Shown here: piece by piece, positions 1 through 10,221 of the stretch
How the letters are laid out: every line of letters begins with the position of its first letter
How positions within the stretch are numbered: position 1 is the stretch's first letter
Assembly: GCA_013791765.1 (NCBI GenBank)
Contig: VMTC01000122.1
Span: forward strand, 1 to 64,000
DNA length: 64,000 bases
From: Rhodoferax sp.
GTDB taxonomy: Bacteria > Pseudomonadota > Gammaproteobacteria > Burkholderiales > Burkholderiaceae_C
Direction: 5' to 3'
The notes under the pieces: generated by a model
Seen by the model: only the letters and a program-made list of their open reading frames with translations
Databases searched by the model: none
Told to the model about the DNA's origin: nothing
Position numbers and translations under genes: made by a program

Positions 1-542
1 GGCGTGCTGCGGCGTTTCTGCCCTTTGTGGTCTCGCCTGTCACGGTGGCTTTTGGTTTGCTGCTGCTGTACCCCACCTGGACCGCCAGTTTGCCCCTGCT
101 GCTGGCGGCTTACGCCGTGCTGGCCTACCCCTTTGTCGCCAAATCCTTGTCAGCCGGTTTGGACAGTCTGCCCCCGCATGTGCTGCACGCTGCCCGCACG
201 CTGGGTGCCAGCCCGCAGCGCACTTTTTGGCGTGTCACGTTGCCGCTGTTGCGCCCCGCTTTGCGCCGGGGCATGGCGTTTGCAGCCGCCACAGCCTTGG
301 GCGAATTTGCTGTCACCCTGTTTTTGTCGCGCCCCGAATGGGCCACGCTCACGACGCTGATTTACCAGCGTCTGGGCCACCCGGGGGCGAGCAGTCTGGA
401 TCAGGCTTTTGTGCTGGCCTGCCTGTTGATGCTGTTGGCCTTGCTGGCGTTTTTGCTGATTGAGTGGCCGGCGGGCAATCGCCATGAGCGCAGGCGGTCG
501 CTCACCAGCGCGGCGAACGTGGGGGCCTTGCGTCATGCTTGA
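1..542 (+). CDS. ABC transporter permease, 3' part (ThiP/FbpB-like)
   Basis: This is the C-terminal part (about 179 codons) of an inner-membrane permease whose 5' end lies outside the window; the frame is open from the first base. The segment RTLGASPQRTFWRVTLPLLR is the classic EAA loop that contacts the ATPase, flanked by hydrophobic membrane segments. The ending, with ALGEFAVTLFLSRPEWATL followed by YQRLG, resembles the last half of ThiP (thiamine) and of iron(III) permeases. The stop overlaps the start of the ATPase gene by 8 nt, so the two are one operon. The substrate cannot be settled because the binding-protein gene is not visible. Confidence 0.85.
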   Translation, partial: RAAAFLPFVVSPVTVAFGLLLLYPTWTASLPLLLAAYAVLAYPFVAKSLSAGLDSLPPHVLHAARTLGASPQRTFWRVTLPLLRPALRRGMAFAAATALGEFAVTLFLSRPEWATLTTLIYQRLGHPGASSLDQAFVLACLLMLLALLAFLLIEWPAGNRHERRRSLTSAANVGALRHA

Positions 543-1179
543 GCTGCGCCACATCAGTCAGAACTATGGCGATCGGGTCCTGCTGCAGGACATCAACCTG
601 CAGGTTGCTGCGGGGGAGATTGTGGCCTTGCTGGGGCCCTCGGGCAGCGGCAAGAGCACGCTGCTGAGCATCGTGGCGGGTTTGCAACCGCCACTGAAGG
701 GCGGCGTCTGGTTTGACGGGCAGGACATCACCCGGCTGGCGCCCGAGCAGCGCCACTTTGCATTGATGTTCCAGGACTTCGCTCTGTTTCCGCACCTGAA
801 TGTGCTCGACAACGTCGCTTTTGGCTTGGTGGAGCAGCGCTTGCCCAAGCCGGACGCGCGCGCACGGGCTGCGCAGATGCTCGAGCGCTTTGGTCTGCTC
901 GGTCATGCCCGGCATCAGGTGTGGACGCTTTCCGGGGGGGAGCAGCAGCGCGTTGCACTCGCGCGTGCCCTGATCACCCAACCCCGCGCGCTGCTGCTGG
1001 ACGAGCCGTTTTCAGCCCTGGATGCCGAATTGCGCCAAGGCTTGCGCGAGGAGTTTTGCCAGCATATTGCGGATGCGGGCATGGCGACCCTGCTGGTGAC
1101 GCACGACGAAGCCGAGGCCCGTGCCATGGCCGGGCGCGGCGTGCGGCTGGTGGCGGGGCAGTTGCGGGCCTTGTGGTAG
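535..1179 (+). CDS. ABC transporter ATP-binding protein (ThiQ/FbpC-like)
   Basis: A 214-residue ATPase that powers the importer whose permease ends just before it. All motifs are present: Walker A GPSGSGKST near residue 36, Q-loop MFQDFALFPH, signature LSGGEQQRVALARAL, Walker B LLLDEPFSALD and the switch histidine in VTHDEAEA. There is no C-terminal regulatory extension, and the short length fits ThiQ (about 230 aa) better than the longer FbpC/PotA proteins. The ATG at 535 is chosen because MLELRHIS is the usual family start and it overlaps the permease end. Thiamine or iron(III) are the likely substrates; this is inference. Confidence 0.85.
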   Translation: MLELRHISQNYGDRVLLQDINLQVAAGEIVALLGPSGSGKSTLLSIVAGLQPPLKGGVWFDGQDITRLAPEQRHFALMFQDFALFPHLNVLDNVAFGLVEQRLPKPDARARAAQMLERFGLLGHARHQVWTLSGGEQQRVALARALITQPRALLLDEPFSALDAELRQGLREEFCQHIADAGMATLLVTHDEAEARAMAGRGVRLVAGQLRALW

Positions 1180-2616
<1,437 letters not shown>

Positions 2617-2727
2617 CTACCCGTGAACTTGCGACGCGCCCATATTCCCGCCAGCCAGCAGTCTGAACGCCAAGCAGGACATCATTGTGGCCAACATGCC
2701 AGCGCCGTGCCGCGCGCCCGAGCCACC

Positions 2728-3183
2728 TTATGACATTGCACTGGGCAGTGTCAGGTCACTGGCTCGACGGGTTCGCGCGCGCTGCACCAGTACCGTGATC
2801 AGCAGTGCGGCGGCGGCCGAGCCGGCCATCACTGGTGATCCCGCAAGCATGTCGGCCAGGCCGTCGACGGCGTGAACGCTTACTTGCTGAACATGATTGA
2901 CCAGTGTGATGATGTCACTGACTTGCACGTTCTGCGCATCCTCAAGTGGAACGTGCAGGTCGGGCCCGCTACTGCGAAAGCGAATAGTCGCGAAGATGCC
3001 GTTGGCGATGGCCACGAGTGAGAGCACGCCCAAAGGCCGCAACAGATGCGCCAGCAGGCGGCTACGTTCGGCGGGTGGCGCGTACTCATAAACTTGACCC
3101 ACCAGTTGGGCAATGGTGACTTCCGACACCTGGCAGGTTACCTTTTCTGAAGGATGTCCTTCGAGGGCAAAAGTGTGAATCAT
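2728..3183 (-). CDS. Hypothetical membrane protein with two transmembrane segments
   Basis: A 151-residue protein I do not recognise. The chosen ATG (3183) follows a strong GAGGAG ribosome-binding site; the open frame upstream has none. The N-terminal 45 residues look soluble. One hydrophobic segment sits near residues 50-68 (LGVLSLVAIANGIFATI). A middle soluble part has predicted amphipathic helices (VSDIITLVNHVQQVSVHAVDGL), and an Ala/Gly-rich second segment near 120-140 is followed by an Arg-rich tail (QRARTRRAS). It faces the same way as maeB, 200 nt downstream of it, but no functional link is evident. Confidence 0.7.
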   Translation of the reverse strand: MIHTFALEGHPSEKVTCQVSEVTIAQLVGQVYEYAPPAERSRLLAHLLRPLGVLSLVAIANGIFATIRFRSSGPDLHVPLEDAQNVQVSDIITLVNHVQQVSVHAVDGLADMLAGSPVMAGSAAAALLITVLVQRARTRRASDLTLPSAMS

Positions 3184-3384
3184 GGCATGGGGCTCCTCGG
3201 TATCGGACCCGCGTGCACTGGTGGGCGAGGCAGGTCTACTTTGAAAATTGGGAGGCAGCAACTGGCTGCCAGTCAGACCGGTCAGGATAAACCACAGTGT
3301 GCCTCCCACATGTTTCAATTTGATGTCCAAATGCGACAGCGTGTAAAACACACAGCCGCCAGGCAGTCGCCAGTGCCGGTCGAC

Positions 3385-5700
3385 CTAACGAGTCTGGCCC
3401 TTGCCATGATCCGCGTTGGCCACAGCCAGGGCTGTCATATTGACAACTCGTCGCACCGTCGCCGATGGCGTGAGTACATGGGCCGAGGCGGCCGCACCCA
3501 GCAGAATCGGCCCGACGGTCACACCGTGTCCAGCTGTGACCTTTAGCACGTTGAAGAGGATGTTGGCGGCATCCAGGTTGGGGCAGATCAACAGATTCGC
3601 TTCGCCACGGAACTTGCTGTCCATCAGGGCAGCATCTCTCATGTCTTCCGACAAGGCAGAATCGCCCTGCAGTTCGCCATCCGACTCCACGTCAGGCGCT
3701 AATTTTGAAAAAATTTCATGCGCCAGGCGCATCTTGACGGCTGACTTGCGGTTGGAGGAGCCGTACATGGAGTGCGACAAGAACGCCACTTTGGGCGGCA
3801 AGCCAAAGCGCCGCACTTCATCGGCCGCCATCAGGGCGATACTGGCAAGCTGCTCGGCGTCCGGGTCTTCGTTGACAAATGCATCAGCGATAAAGAGAGT
3901 GCGCTTGTCGAGCATCAGTGCGTTCACGGTGGCAAAACCGGACGTTCCCTCCTTCACGCCGATCACGTCGCGGACGTGCTCCAGATGCACGTCAAAACGC
4001 CCCAGCAGCCCGCACAGCATCGCATCGGCATCTCCGAGCTTGAGCATCAGGGCAGCAATGGTGGTGCTGGACCGGCGCACGGCGGCTTTGGCCGCATCAA
4101 TCGAGACCCCGCTGCGCCCCATCAGGCGGTGGTAAGTCTCCCAGTACTGGCGAAAGCGCGGGTCATCTTCGGGATTGACGCATTCGACATCGACACCCAG
4201 GCGCAAGCGCAGGCCGGCCTTGCGCAAGCGCGCCTCAATGACGGCCGGGCGCCCGATCAGGATCGGGCGGGCCAGCCCTTCATCTACCACCACTTGCACG
4301 GCACGCAGCACGCGCTCGTCCTCGCCTTCGGCATAGGCCACGCGCTTGGCTTGCATCGGCACAGCCTTGGCGGCGCTGAACACGGGGCGCATGATCATGC
4401 CGGTCTGGTAAACAAAACGTGACAACTGCTGTCGGTAGGCCTCCATGTCCTTGATCGGGCGGGCGGCCACGCCGGACTCTTCGGCGGCCTTGGCCACCGC
4501 AGGCGCGATGCGCAGGATCAGGCGTGAATCAAAGGGGGTTGGAATCAGGTATTCGGAGCCAAACACCAGTTCTTTGCCCGCATAGGCATTGGCCACTTCT
4601 TCGCTGATGTCGGCCTTGGCCAGGTCGGCAATCTGGCGCACGCAGGCCAGCTTCATGGCTTCGGTGATCTTGGTGGCGCCACAGTCCAGCGCTCCTCTGA
4701 AGATGTAGGGGAAACACAGGACGTTGTTGACCTGATTCGGGTAATCCGAGCGGCCCGTGGCGATGATGCAGTCAGGCCGCACGGCCTTGGCCAGCTCGGG
4801 CCGGATTTCGGGCTCGGGATTGGCCAGTGCCAGAATCACCGGGCTGCGGGCCATGGTCTTGACCATGTCCTGCGTCAACACACCGGCGGCCGAGCAACCC
4901 AGAAAGACGTCAGCCCCATCGACGACGTCGGCGAGCGTTCGCAAATTGGTCTTTTGGGAGTAGCGGGCCTTGGATTCGTCAAAACCGCCGGGGCGGCCGT
5001 CATAGACCAGGCCTTTGGAATCACACACAAATACATTTTCGCGAAGCACCCCCAGACCCACCATCACATCCAGGCAAGCCAACGCCGCCGCACCGGCGCC
5101 AGACACTGCGATCTTGACCTCGTCAATGCGCTTGTCGACCAACTCCAGCCCATTGAGCAGGGCAGCACTTGAGATGATGGCGGTGCCGTGCTGGTCGTCA
5201 TGAAACAGCGGAATGTTCATGCGCTCGCGCAGCTTCTGCTCGATGTAGAAGCACTCCGGCGCCTTGATGTCTTCGAGGTTGATGCCGCCCAGCGTGGGCT
5301 CCATGGCAGCAATGATCTCGATCAATTTGTCGGGGTCGCGCTCGTCGAGTTCAATGTCAAACACATCAATACCGGCAAATTTTTTGAACAAGCAGCCCTT
5401 GCCCTCCATCACCGGCTTGGACGCCAGCGGCCCAATATCGCCCAGGCCCAACACTGCCGTGCCATTGGTGATGACACCCACCAGATTGCCGCGCGAGGTG
5501 TATTCGTTGACGAGTGAGGGGTCGCGTTCGATGTCCAGACACGGATATGCGACGCCGGGCGAATAAGCCAGCGACAGATCGCGCTGGTTAGACAGCGGCT
5601 TGGTCGGGGTGACCGAGATTTTTCCGCGCGTGGGATTGCGGTGGTAGTCGCGGGCTGCTTCACGCAGGGCAAATTCGGCAGGGGAGAGTTCTGTGGTCAT
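3385..5700 (-). CDS. maeB: NADP-dependent malic enzyme with phosphotransacetylase-like C-terminus
   Basis: Oxidatively decarboxylates malate to pyruvate, supplying NADPH and pyruvate. The 771-residue length is right for the MaeB type. The N-terminal malic-enzyme domain has [15 protein letters not shown] and [10 protein letters not shown], and an NAD(P)-binding domain carries [13 protein letters not shown]. The last 330 residues form a phosphate-acetyltransferase-like domain, which in this family is regulatory (acetyl-CoA sensing). The ATG at 5700 has AGGAAA 7-8 nt before it and the usual N-terminus. An open frame continues 49 codons upstream, but that stretch is a MITE-like element and not part of the protein. 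Confidence 0.96.
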   Translation of the reverse strand: MTTELSPAEFALREAARDYHRNPTRGKISVTPTKPLSNQRDLSLAYSPGVAYPCLDIERDPSLVNEYTSRGNLVGVITNGTAVLGLGDIGPLASKPVMEGKGCLFKKFAGIDVFDIELDERDPDKLIEIIAAMEPTLGGINLEDIKAPECFYIEQKLRERMNIPLFHDDQHGTAIISSAALLNGLELVDKRIDEVKIAVSGAGAAALACLDVMVGLGVLRENVFVCDSKGLVYDGRPGGFDESKARYSQKTNLRTLADVVDGADVFLGCSAAGVLTQDMVKTMARSPVILALANPEPEIRPELAKAVRPDCIIATGRSDYPNQVNNVLCFPYIFRGALDCGATKITEAMKLACVRQIADLAKADISEEVANAYAGKELVFGSEYLIPTPFDSRLILRIAPAVAKAAEESGVAARPIKDMEAYRQQLSRFVYQTGMIMRPVFSAAKAVPMQAKRVAYAEGEDERVLRAVQVVVDEGLARPILIGRPAVIEARLRKAGLRLRLGVDVECVNPEDDPRFRQYWETYHRLMGRSGVSIDAAKAAVRRSSTTIAALMLKLGDADAMLCGLLGRFDVHLEHVRDVIGVKEGTSGFATVNALMLDKRTLFIADAFVNEDPDAEQLASIALMAADEVRRFGLPPKVAFLSHSMYGSSNRKSAVKMRLAHEIFSKLAPDVESDGELQGDSALSEDMRDAALMDSKFRGEANLLICPNLDAANILFNVLKVTAGHGVTVGPILLGAAASAHVLTPSATVRRVVNMTALAVANADHGKGQTR

Positions 5701-5725
5701 GTCAATTTCCTGTTTTGATGTTTTA

Positions 5726-5886
5726 AGGGCCCGTTCAGCAATAAATTGAACATCTGTCTCGTCAGCTTCGGGCGCACTGCGTCGTTGCAAATCGTTTGTG
5801 TAGCAGAGCCACACGGCACGCTTTGCGCCTAGCATTGCCTCCCGCATCTGACGGCAAAATGCACAACATATTACCGAGCGGGCCCT
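5726..5886. mobile_element. MITE-like element with imperfect terminal inverted repeats
   Basis: A 161-bp stretch upstream of maeB bounded by AGGGCCCG on the left and its exact complement CGGGCCCT on the right. Read inward from each end, about 21 of the first 28 positions match between the two termini. No transposase fits inside. On the minus strand it is open for 49 codons in frame with maeB, which artificially extends that gene. No clear target-site duplication was found, although flanking TTA/TAA triplets are possible. It could also be a large REP/BIME-type structure. Confidence 0.6.
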
Positions 5887-6038
5887 AACAGCCCGGGCTT
5901 AACGCTCGGCCAGCATCCTAATCCCAAAGACAGGCCAAATCATTGATCGCGCGCAGGAAATGGTCTGGTTGCGTTGCGGGCCGCACTGGCTGGCCTGGCC
6001 CGGCCTGGTTGCGGTCTGCCCTGCAAAGCCAGGCGTCT

Positions 6039-6548
6039 TTAGAGCTGCCCCTCCGTCAGGGTGTCGAGCTGGAATCGCCCGCTTTTGTGCCAGAGCCAGG
6101 TGTCGGTGTAGGTCACGCGACCCATGCGCACGGGCGTCGGAAACGGCGCGGCCTGGCGCACCGTTCGCTCAATCTCAGCGATCACTTCAGGCGCGTGTTT
6201 GGGGGGTCGCAACCAGTGCATGCCAGTGACCCGGCCCTTGCCATCGACCTCCACCTCCAACACACCAATGGCATAGAGCAAGGGCGGTAACTGGCCGTGA
6301 AATATGCGTTCTGAATTCTTGCTGTAAATGTGTTTGGCAGCATCGCTGCGATAGGCCCGGGCATTGCTGGCGCCAGAGACGGTGGGCAAGGCAGGCGCAA
6401 CGGGCAGACGGGTAACCGGTGGCGGTGCGGCGGGCGCTTGCGTTGGCGATACCGGTACCGTGCTGGATGTGCAGCCCGCCATGATGGCGGCCATACTGGT
6501 AAAGGTGCGAGCCAACAATGTGCTGCGGCCTTTGGGGGGCTGATTCAT
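6039..6548 (-). CDS. Lipoprotein with TonB C-terminal-like domain
   Basis: A 169-residue predicted lipoprotein. The N-terminus has basic residues, a hydrophobic stretch and a lipobox-like IMAGC, with the lipidated cysteine at residue 26. A Pro/Ala-rich linker (about residues 30-60) leads to a C-terminal domain of about 100 residues with the pattern PPLLYAIGVLEVEVDGKGRVTGMHWL, typical of TonB C-terminal or energy-transducer-like folds. It lacks the N-terminal anchor helix of true TonB. The ATG at 6548 is preceded by GGAGAA. Its partner is unknown, and there is no ExbB/ExbD nearby. Confidence 0.7.
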   Translation of the reverse strand: MNQPPKGRSTLLARTFTSMAAIMAGCTSSTVPVSPTQAPAAPPPVTRLPVAPALPTVSGASNARAYRSDAAKHIYSKNSERIFHGQLPPLLYAIGVLEVEVDGKGRVTGMHWLRPPKHAPEVIAEIERTVRQAAPFPTPVRMGRVTYTDTWLWHKSGRFQLDTLTEGQL

Positions 6549-6766
6549 GGCGCTTCTCCGGCGTGAACAGGTGTTTTTGCGGTCGCCCATTATGGACGCC
6601 TGTCAGCCAAGCAATGCAGACCGCGTCGCGGGCAGAGAAACTTTTTTTTAGCCGATTGCGCTATGTTCACGAACACACAGACAGGCACGCGTGCCAATGT
6701 TTCAATCAGCGCCTATGTGTTTCTATGCATCCTCGTTGAGGGTCGGGAACACAGGAGGAGCCTGTT

Positions 6767-6826
6767 ATGTACATCGGTGGTGGCACTATCTTGATCATTA
6801 TTCTTCTCTATCTTTTTCTGCGCTAA
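6767..6826 (+). CDS. 19-residue hydrophobic membrane peptide
   Basis: A tiny gene: Met-Tyr-Ile-Gly-Gly-Gly-Thr, then a run of Ile/Leu with one Tyr and one Phe, ending in Arg and TAA. An excellent Shine-Dalgarno AGGAGG at 6753-6758 lies 8 nt before the ATG, which is the main evidence that it is translated. The product would be a single short transmembrane helix with a positive C-terminal residue, like other small inner-membrane peptides. It sits alone between a lipoprotein gene and the RepA-like remnant. Its function is unknown. Confidence 0.55.
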   Translation: MYIGGGTILIIILLYLFLR

Positions 6827-6837
6827 GAAATCCAAGA

Positions 6838-7060
6838 GTCGGTGAGTTCCGCTACAAGATGCTGAGTGCTGGCGACCGGAGCGCATTGCCGTCCTTGCGC
6901 CGGTGCGTGCTTTCTGCCGTGGGACTGGCTGCCTTGTATGGCCCAAGCGCCAGTGGCAAGTCATTCTTGGCTTGGACATGGCCGCCGTCATTGCATCCGG
7001 GCAACCCTGGTTTGACTGCCCCGAGTGGAAGTCGCGCCTGTGGTTACGCAGTGGCTGCAC
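6838..7060 (+). pseudogene. Frameshifted remnant of a RepA-type (AAA_25) ATPase
   Basis: The frame from 6838 reads FRYKMLSAGDRSALPSLRR and then GLAALYGPSASGKSF, a Walker A region in the style of RepA-like hexameric helicases of plasmids, phages and integrated elements. Near 6975 the similarity jumps to the +1-shifted frame, which reads LDMAAVIASGQPWFDCPEWK, the expected continuation. One lost base in ...GGCTTGGAC... explains it. The shifted frame stops soon after, before the Walker B region. Only about 70 codons survive, so this is the debris of a mobile element lying next to tRNA-Lys. Confidence 0.7.
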
Positions 7061-7075
7061 GTAGCGCAAAGAGAA

Positions 7076-7106
7076 AAACCGCACTACCGTTCTGATAGTG
7101 CGGTTT
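7076..7106 (-). terminator. Hairpin downstream of tRNA-Lys
   Basis: AAACCGCACTA and TAGTGCGGTTT form a perfect 11-bp stem with a 9-nt loop. On the minus strand it lies about 12 nt past the tRNA 3' end and ends in a short T-rich run, so it likely ends the tRNA transcript. Being symmetric, it could also act on the plus strand. Confidence 0.7.
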
Positions 7107-7118
7107 CCTTGCTGTAGA

Positions 7119-7194
7119 TGGTGGGAACTGAGAGATTCGAACTCTCGACCTACGGATTAAGAGTCCGCTGCTCTACCAGCTGAGCTAAGTTCCC
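7119..7194 (-). tRNA. tRNA-Lys(CTT)
   Basis: A 76-nt tRNA with acceptor stem GGGAACT/AGTTCCC, D-arm TAGCTCAGCTGGTAGAGC, anticodon loop CTCTTAA (anticodon CTT, lysine) and T-arm loop TTCGAAT. The discriminator A and the CCA end are genome-encoded. It decodes AAG. A RepA-like remnant just downstream suggests that this tRNA end served as an integration site in the past. Confidence 0.97.
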
Positions 7195-7305
7195 ACTTTT
7201 TTAAAACTGTGGTTTGACCCAGGAAGAGGGGTTGATGCCCGCTACAGATTGAGTTGGTGGCCCGCTGCTTTCCTGGTCATGTCCGTCGATTTGGACAGGG
7301 CGAGA

Positions 7306-8193
7306 TCATAGCAGGTCTTTGACGGCGCTCATCCCGTTGCGGCTGGCCAGCTCAATGAACAAAGCGGACTGGTCCAGGTCGCCCAGACCGTGCGCGATGC
7401 CGTCGCTGTAGAGCCTCTCGAGCATTTGAGTCACGGGGGCGTCGAAGCCGATTTCTTTAGCAGTGGCCAGCACATTGCGCAAGTCATTGAGTTGTATCGA
7501 CATGCGGCCATAGGGCGCAAAGTCACCCTCCAGCATGCGCTGGCCGTGCACTTGCAGGACGCGGCTGTCGGCAAAGCCGCCCATGATGGCTTCTCTGACT
7601 TTGGCCATTTTGGCGCCGCCTTTTTCGCACAGCAGCAGGGCCTCCGCGACGGCACCGATGGTGATGCCCACGATCATCTGATTGGCCAACTTGGCTAACT
7701 GGCCGGCGCCATGTGGCCCCACATGGGTGGCACGGCCAAAAACTTGAAAGATGGCTTCGGCCCGGCCAAAGGCCGCTGGCTTGCCGCCGACCATGATGGC
7801 CAGGGTGCCTTGTTCTGCCCCCAAGGTGCCTCCAGACATTGGGGCATCGAGATGGCTGATGCCGATGGCGCTCAGTCGAGCGGCGTGGTCGCGTGCTTCG
7901 CTGGGTGAAATTGAGGAAAAATCGATCACCAGCGTGTCGGGCTGGAGCGCCTGGGCTACTTGGCCAGCAAAAAGCACCTCATCCACCACCGGACCATTGT
8001 CCAGAAAGCACAGAACGAAGTCTGCCGCGCGCACGGCCTGTGCCGCGTCGGCGTGAATGGTGGCGCCAATTGGTGCCAGTTGCTCGGCCTTCTGGCGCGT
8101 GCGGTTCCACGCGTGTACGTTGTAACCAACTTCGCACAGGCGCCGTGCCAGCCGGTAGCCCATTTGGCCGATGCCCAGTACCGCAATGTTCAT
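7306..8193 (-). CDS. NAD(P)-dependent beta-hydroxyacid dehydrogenase (GarR/MmsB family)
   Basis: A 295-residue cytosolic oxidoreductase of the 3-hydroxyisobutyrate / tartronate-semialdehyde reductase family. The Rossmann motif is near the start (VLGIGQMGYRLARRL), with substrate-binding DAPMSGGTLGAEQGTLAIMVGG and the catalytic lysine region GAGQLAKLANQMIVG (K in LAKLANQ). The ATG at 8193 gives the usual MNIAVLG start, with GGAAGGGGAA before it. The glycine of the classic GxGxMG is kept. It stands alone, so the substrate (hydroxyisobutyrate, tartronate semialdehyde or another) cannot be told. Confidence 0.9.
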   Translation of the reverse strand: MNIAVLGIGQMGYRLARRLCEVGYNVHAWNRTRQKAEQLAPIGATIHADAAQAVRAADFVLCFLDNGPVVDEVLFAGQVAQALQPDTLVIDFSSISPSEARDHAARLSAIGISHLDAPMSGGTLGAEQGTLAIMVGGKPAAFGRAEAIFQVFGRATHVGPHGAGQLAKLANQMIVGITIGAVAEALLLCEKGGAKMAKVREAIMGGFADSRVLQVHGQRMLEGDFAPYGRMSIQLNDLRNVLATAKEIGFDAPVTQMLERLYSDGIAHGLGDLDQSALFIELASRNGMSAVKDLL

Positions 8194-8336
8194 TGCTTCC
8201 CCTTCCAAAAACAGGTCTTATCGCAGGACGCGATTGAGGGGGTGTACACCGATCTGGCTGTCGAACAACTGACGGTTGCGTCAGAGCCTGTACCGGCCGG
8301 GACCGGATTGCGCACTTGCGCGACGCGCGGTGCGGT

Positions 8337-9314
8337 CTACATCAGCAGGTGTTCGCCAGCGTTGTCGCCACCGAGCGTCACGTAATTGACCTTGCGAATG
8401 TCCATCAGCTTTTTGCCGCCCGAGTAGCTGATCGAGCTTTGCACGTCTTGCTCCATCTCGATCAGCGTATCGGCGAGTTTTCCTTTGACTGGCTCGAGAA
8501 TGCGCTTGCCTTCGACGTGCTTGTATTCACCTTTGTTGAAGTCGCTGGCGGAGCCGTAATACTCCTTGTACAGCTTGCCGTCCACTTCGACGGTCTTGCC
8601 CGGGCTCTCTTCGTGGCCGGCCAGCATCGAACCAATCATGACCATGGTGGCGCCAAAGCGGATCGATTTGGCAATGTCGCCGTGCTCGCGGATGCCGCCG
8701 TCGGCGATGATCGGTTTGGTTGCCACGCGGGCGCACCATTTCACCGCGCTGAGTTGCCAGCCGCCCGTGCCAAAGCCGGTCTTGAGTTTGGTGATGCAGA
8801 CCTTGCCCGGCCCGATGCCGACCTTGGTGGCGTCGGCGCCCCAGTTTTCCAGGTCAATCACGGCTTCCGGCGTGGCCACGTTGCCGGCGATGATGAACAC
8901 GGCGGGCATTTTCTCTTTGAGGTAGCCGATCATGTTTTTTACGCTGTCGGCATGCCCGTGGGCGATGTCGATCGTGATGTAGTCGGGCACCAGGCCCAGT
9001 GCCAGCAACTGGTCAACGGTGTCGTAGTCCGGCTTTTTGACGCCCAAGGAGATCGAGGCATACAGACCGCGTGCCTTCATGTCTTTGACGAACTGCACAT
9101 TGTCCAGATCAAAGCGGTGCATCACATAAAAGTAGCCGTTTTGCGCCAGCCAGACGCAAATGGATTCATCGACCACGGTTTTCATGTTGGCGGGAACCAC
9201 CGGGATGCGAAAGCGGTGCTGACCCAGTTCGACGCTGGCGTCGCATTCCGAGCGGCTTTCCACGCGGCATTTGCGTGGCAATAAAAGAATGTTGTCGTAG
9301 TCAAAAATTTCCAT
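8337..9314 (-). CDS. guaC: GMP reductase
   Basis: Converts GMP to IMP with NADPH, linking guanine and adenine nucleotide pools. The 325 residues match the shorter bacterial GuaC type. The (beta/alpha)8 barrel carries [18 protein letters not shown] and the catalytic-cysteine loop [20 protein letters not shown] (Cys in KVCIT). [11 protein letters not shown] is the phosphate-binding segment. Unlike IMP dehydrogenase it has no CBS domains. The ATG at 9314 follows AGGAGC. It is monocistronic, and a terminator of the next upstream gene lies about 90 nt before the start. Confidence 0.94.
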   Translation of the reverse strand: MEIFDYDNILLLPRKCRVESRSECDASVELGQHRFRIPVVPANMKTVVDESICVWLAQNGYFYVMHRFDLDNVQFVKDMKARGLYASISLGVKKPDYDTVDQLLALGLVPDYITIDIAHGHADSVKNMIGYLKEKMPAVFIIAGNVATPEAVIDLENWGADATKVGIGPGKVCITKLKTGFGTGGWQLSAVKWCARVATKPIIADGGIREHGDIAKSIRFGATMVMIGSMLAGHEESPGKTVEVDGKLYKEYYGSASDFNKGEYKHVEGKRILEPVKGKLADTLIEMEQDVQSSISYSGGKKLMDIRKVNYVTLGGDNAGEHLLM

Positions 9315-9404
9315 GGTCCCAAGCTCCTGTGTCGAATTGACAAAATTGGGGCGCTTGGACTGGACCCGGGTTTTGTAGGCATGCACTGAGCGAGCAGGGC
9401 AGAA

Positions 9405-9438
9405 ACAAAAAACCGGGCCGCAATTGCTTGGGCCCGGT
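9405..9438 (-). terminator. Intrinsic terminator
   Basis: ACCGGGCC (9412-9419) pairs with GGCCCGGT (9431-9438). On the minus strand the 8-bp stem is followed by a run of six T. It ends the transcript of the exported four-cysteine protein and insulates guaC. Confidence 0.85.
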
Positions 9439-9468
9439 GCCTGATTCTACGGTAGTTGCGCGCCCTGC

Positions 9469-10197
9469 TTACTCGGTTTGTTCACTCGGGCAGATCGACT
9501 CGGCCGCGATGGCCACCCGGCCAGTCGCATCCTGCACCCAACCGAACACCCGCAAGCGCTCGGACTTTGCACCCTCGGGAATGTTCAGTGGCCGAATTTC
9601 CTTGAAGCTCAGGTGCTCTTTAATAGATAGCGCATCACGCATATTCCACGTGGGCTGGAACACGTTTCTGACCAGATTTCGTGGTACCGGCGAACCCTCG
9701 AAGCCTGCCGGCAGTGTTTCCACCAGCACCAGCCAGGCCTGCAACGGCGCGTTCGGTGCTTGATTCGCAGGCAGGCTCAAGGCAATGGAGGCGCCGACAT
9801 AGCCGCCCAGCGCCGGCCCATGGGCGACCCGCAGGCTCGCGCCAGGCCATCCGTGCACCTTGGTTTTTTCGCTGCTCTGGGCGTGCGGCCGATCACGTTG
9901 GAGCGCACTCAGCCGCAGCAGCGCGTCCCGGCTGGCAGCGCCTGCCAGCGCGGCCTCTTCGCCCTGGCTGCCCGGCACAATCCAGTCCAGTGCCAACGCG
10001 CCGGGCGGCGCCACTGCGGTGGCAGCGTCGCTCCAGCAGGATTCGCAATCCGCGTTGATGAAGCGCTCAAACAGCAGCTTGGGTGCGGCTTGAGCGTCGC
10101 TGCTGCACACCGCCTGGCTGTGCGCCAAAGGGCTTGTCAGCAGGAGCGCGGCCAGAAACCAGGTCCAGGCGCGGCGGGGCAGGGCGTGTGGGGTCAT
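9469..10197 (-). CDS. Exported hypothetical protein with CxxC motif
   Basis: A 242-residue protein with a clear Sec signal peptide (Arg-rich start, then WFLAALLLTSPLAHSQA, cleavage likely after SQA near residue 31). Just after it comes LLFERFINADCESCW, a thioredoxin-like CxxC placed as in DUF1223-type proteins. Two more cysteines lie near the N-terminus (VCSSD) and the C-terminus (SICPSE), so up to two disulfides are possible. I do not recognise the exact family. The ATG at 10197 is 24 nt from the divergent uvrD start, so the two genes share a very short promoter region. Confidence 0.7.
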   Translation of the reverse strand: MTPHALPRRAWTWFLAALLLTSPLAHSQAVCSSDAQAAPKLLFERFINADCESCWSDAATAVAPPGALALDWIVPGSQGEEAALAGAASRDALLRLSALQRDRPHAQSSEKTKVHGWPGASLRVAHGPALGGYVGASIALSLPANQAPNAPLQAWLVLVETLPAGFEGSPVPRNLVRNVFQPTWNMRDALSIKEHLSFKEIRPLNIPEGAKSERLRVFGWVQDATGRVAIAAESICPSEQTE

Positions 10198-10221
10198 CGG
10201 TGCGCTTTCTACAATCGGGCC

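Noticed and set aside
5701..5847. A 49-codon N-terminal extension of MaeB.
   Set aside because: The ATG at 5700 has a ribosome-binding site and a normal N-terminus; the extension lies in the MITE-like element.
6691..7095. A 134-codon open frame on the plus strand as an intact gene.
   Set aside because: Only its middle resembles a RepA-type ATPase, and the similarity shifts frame; there is no ribosome-binding site at its start. It is called a remnant.
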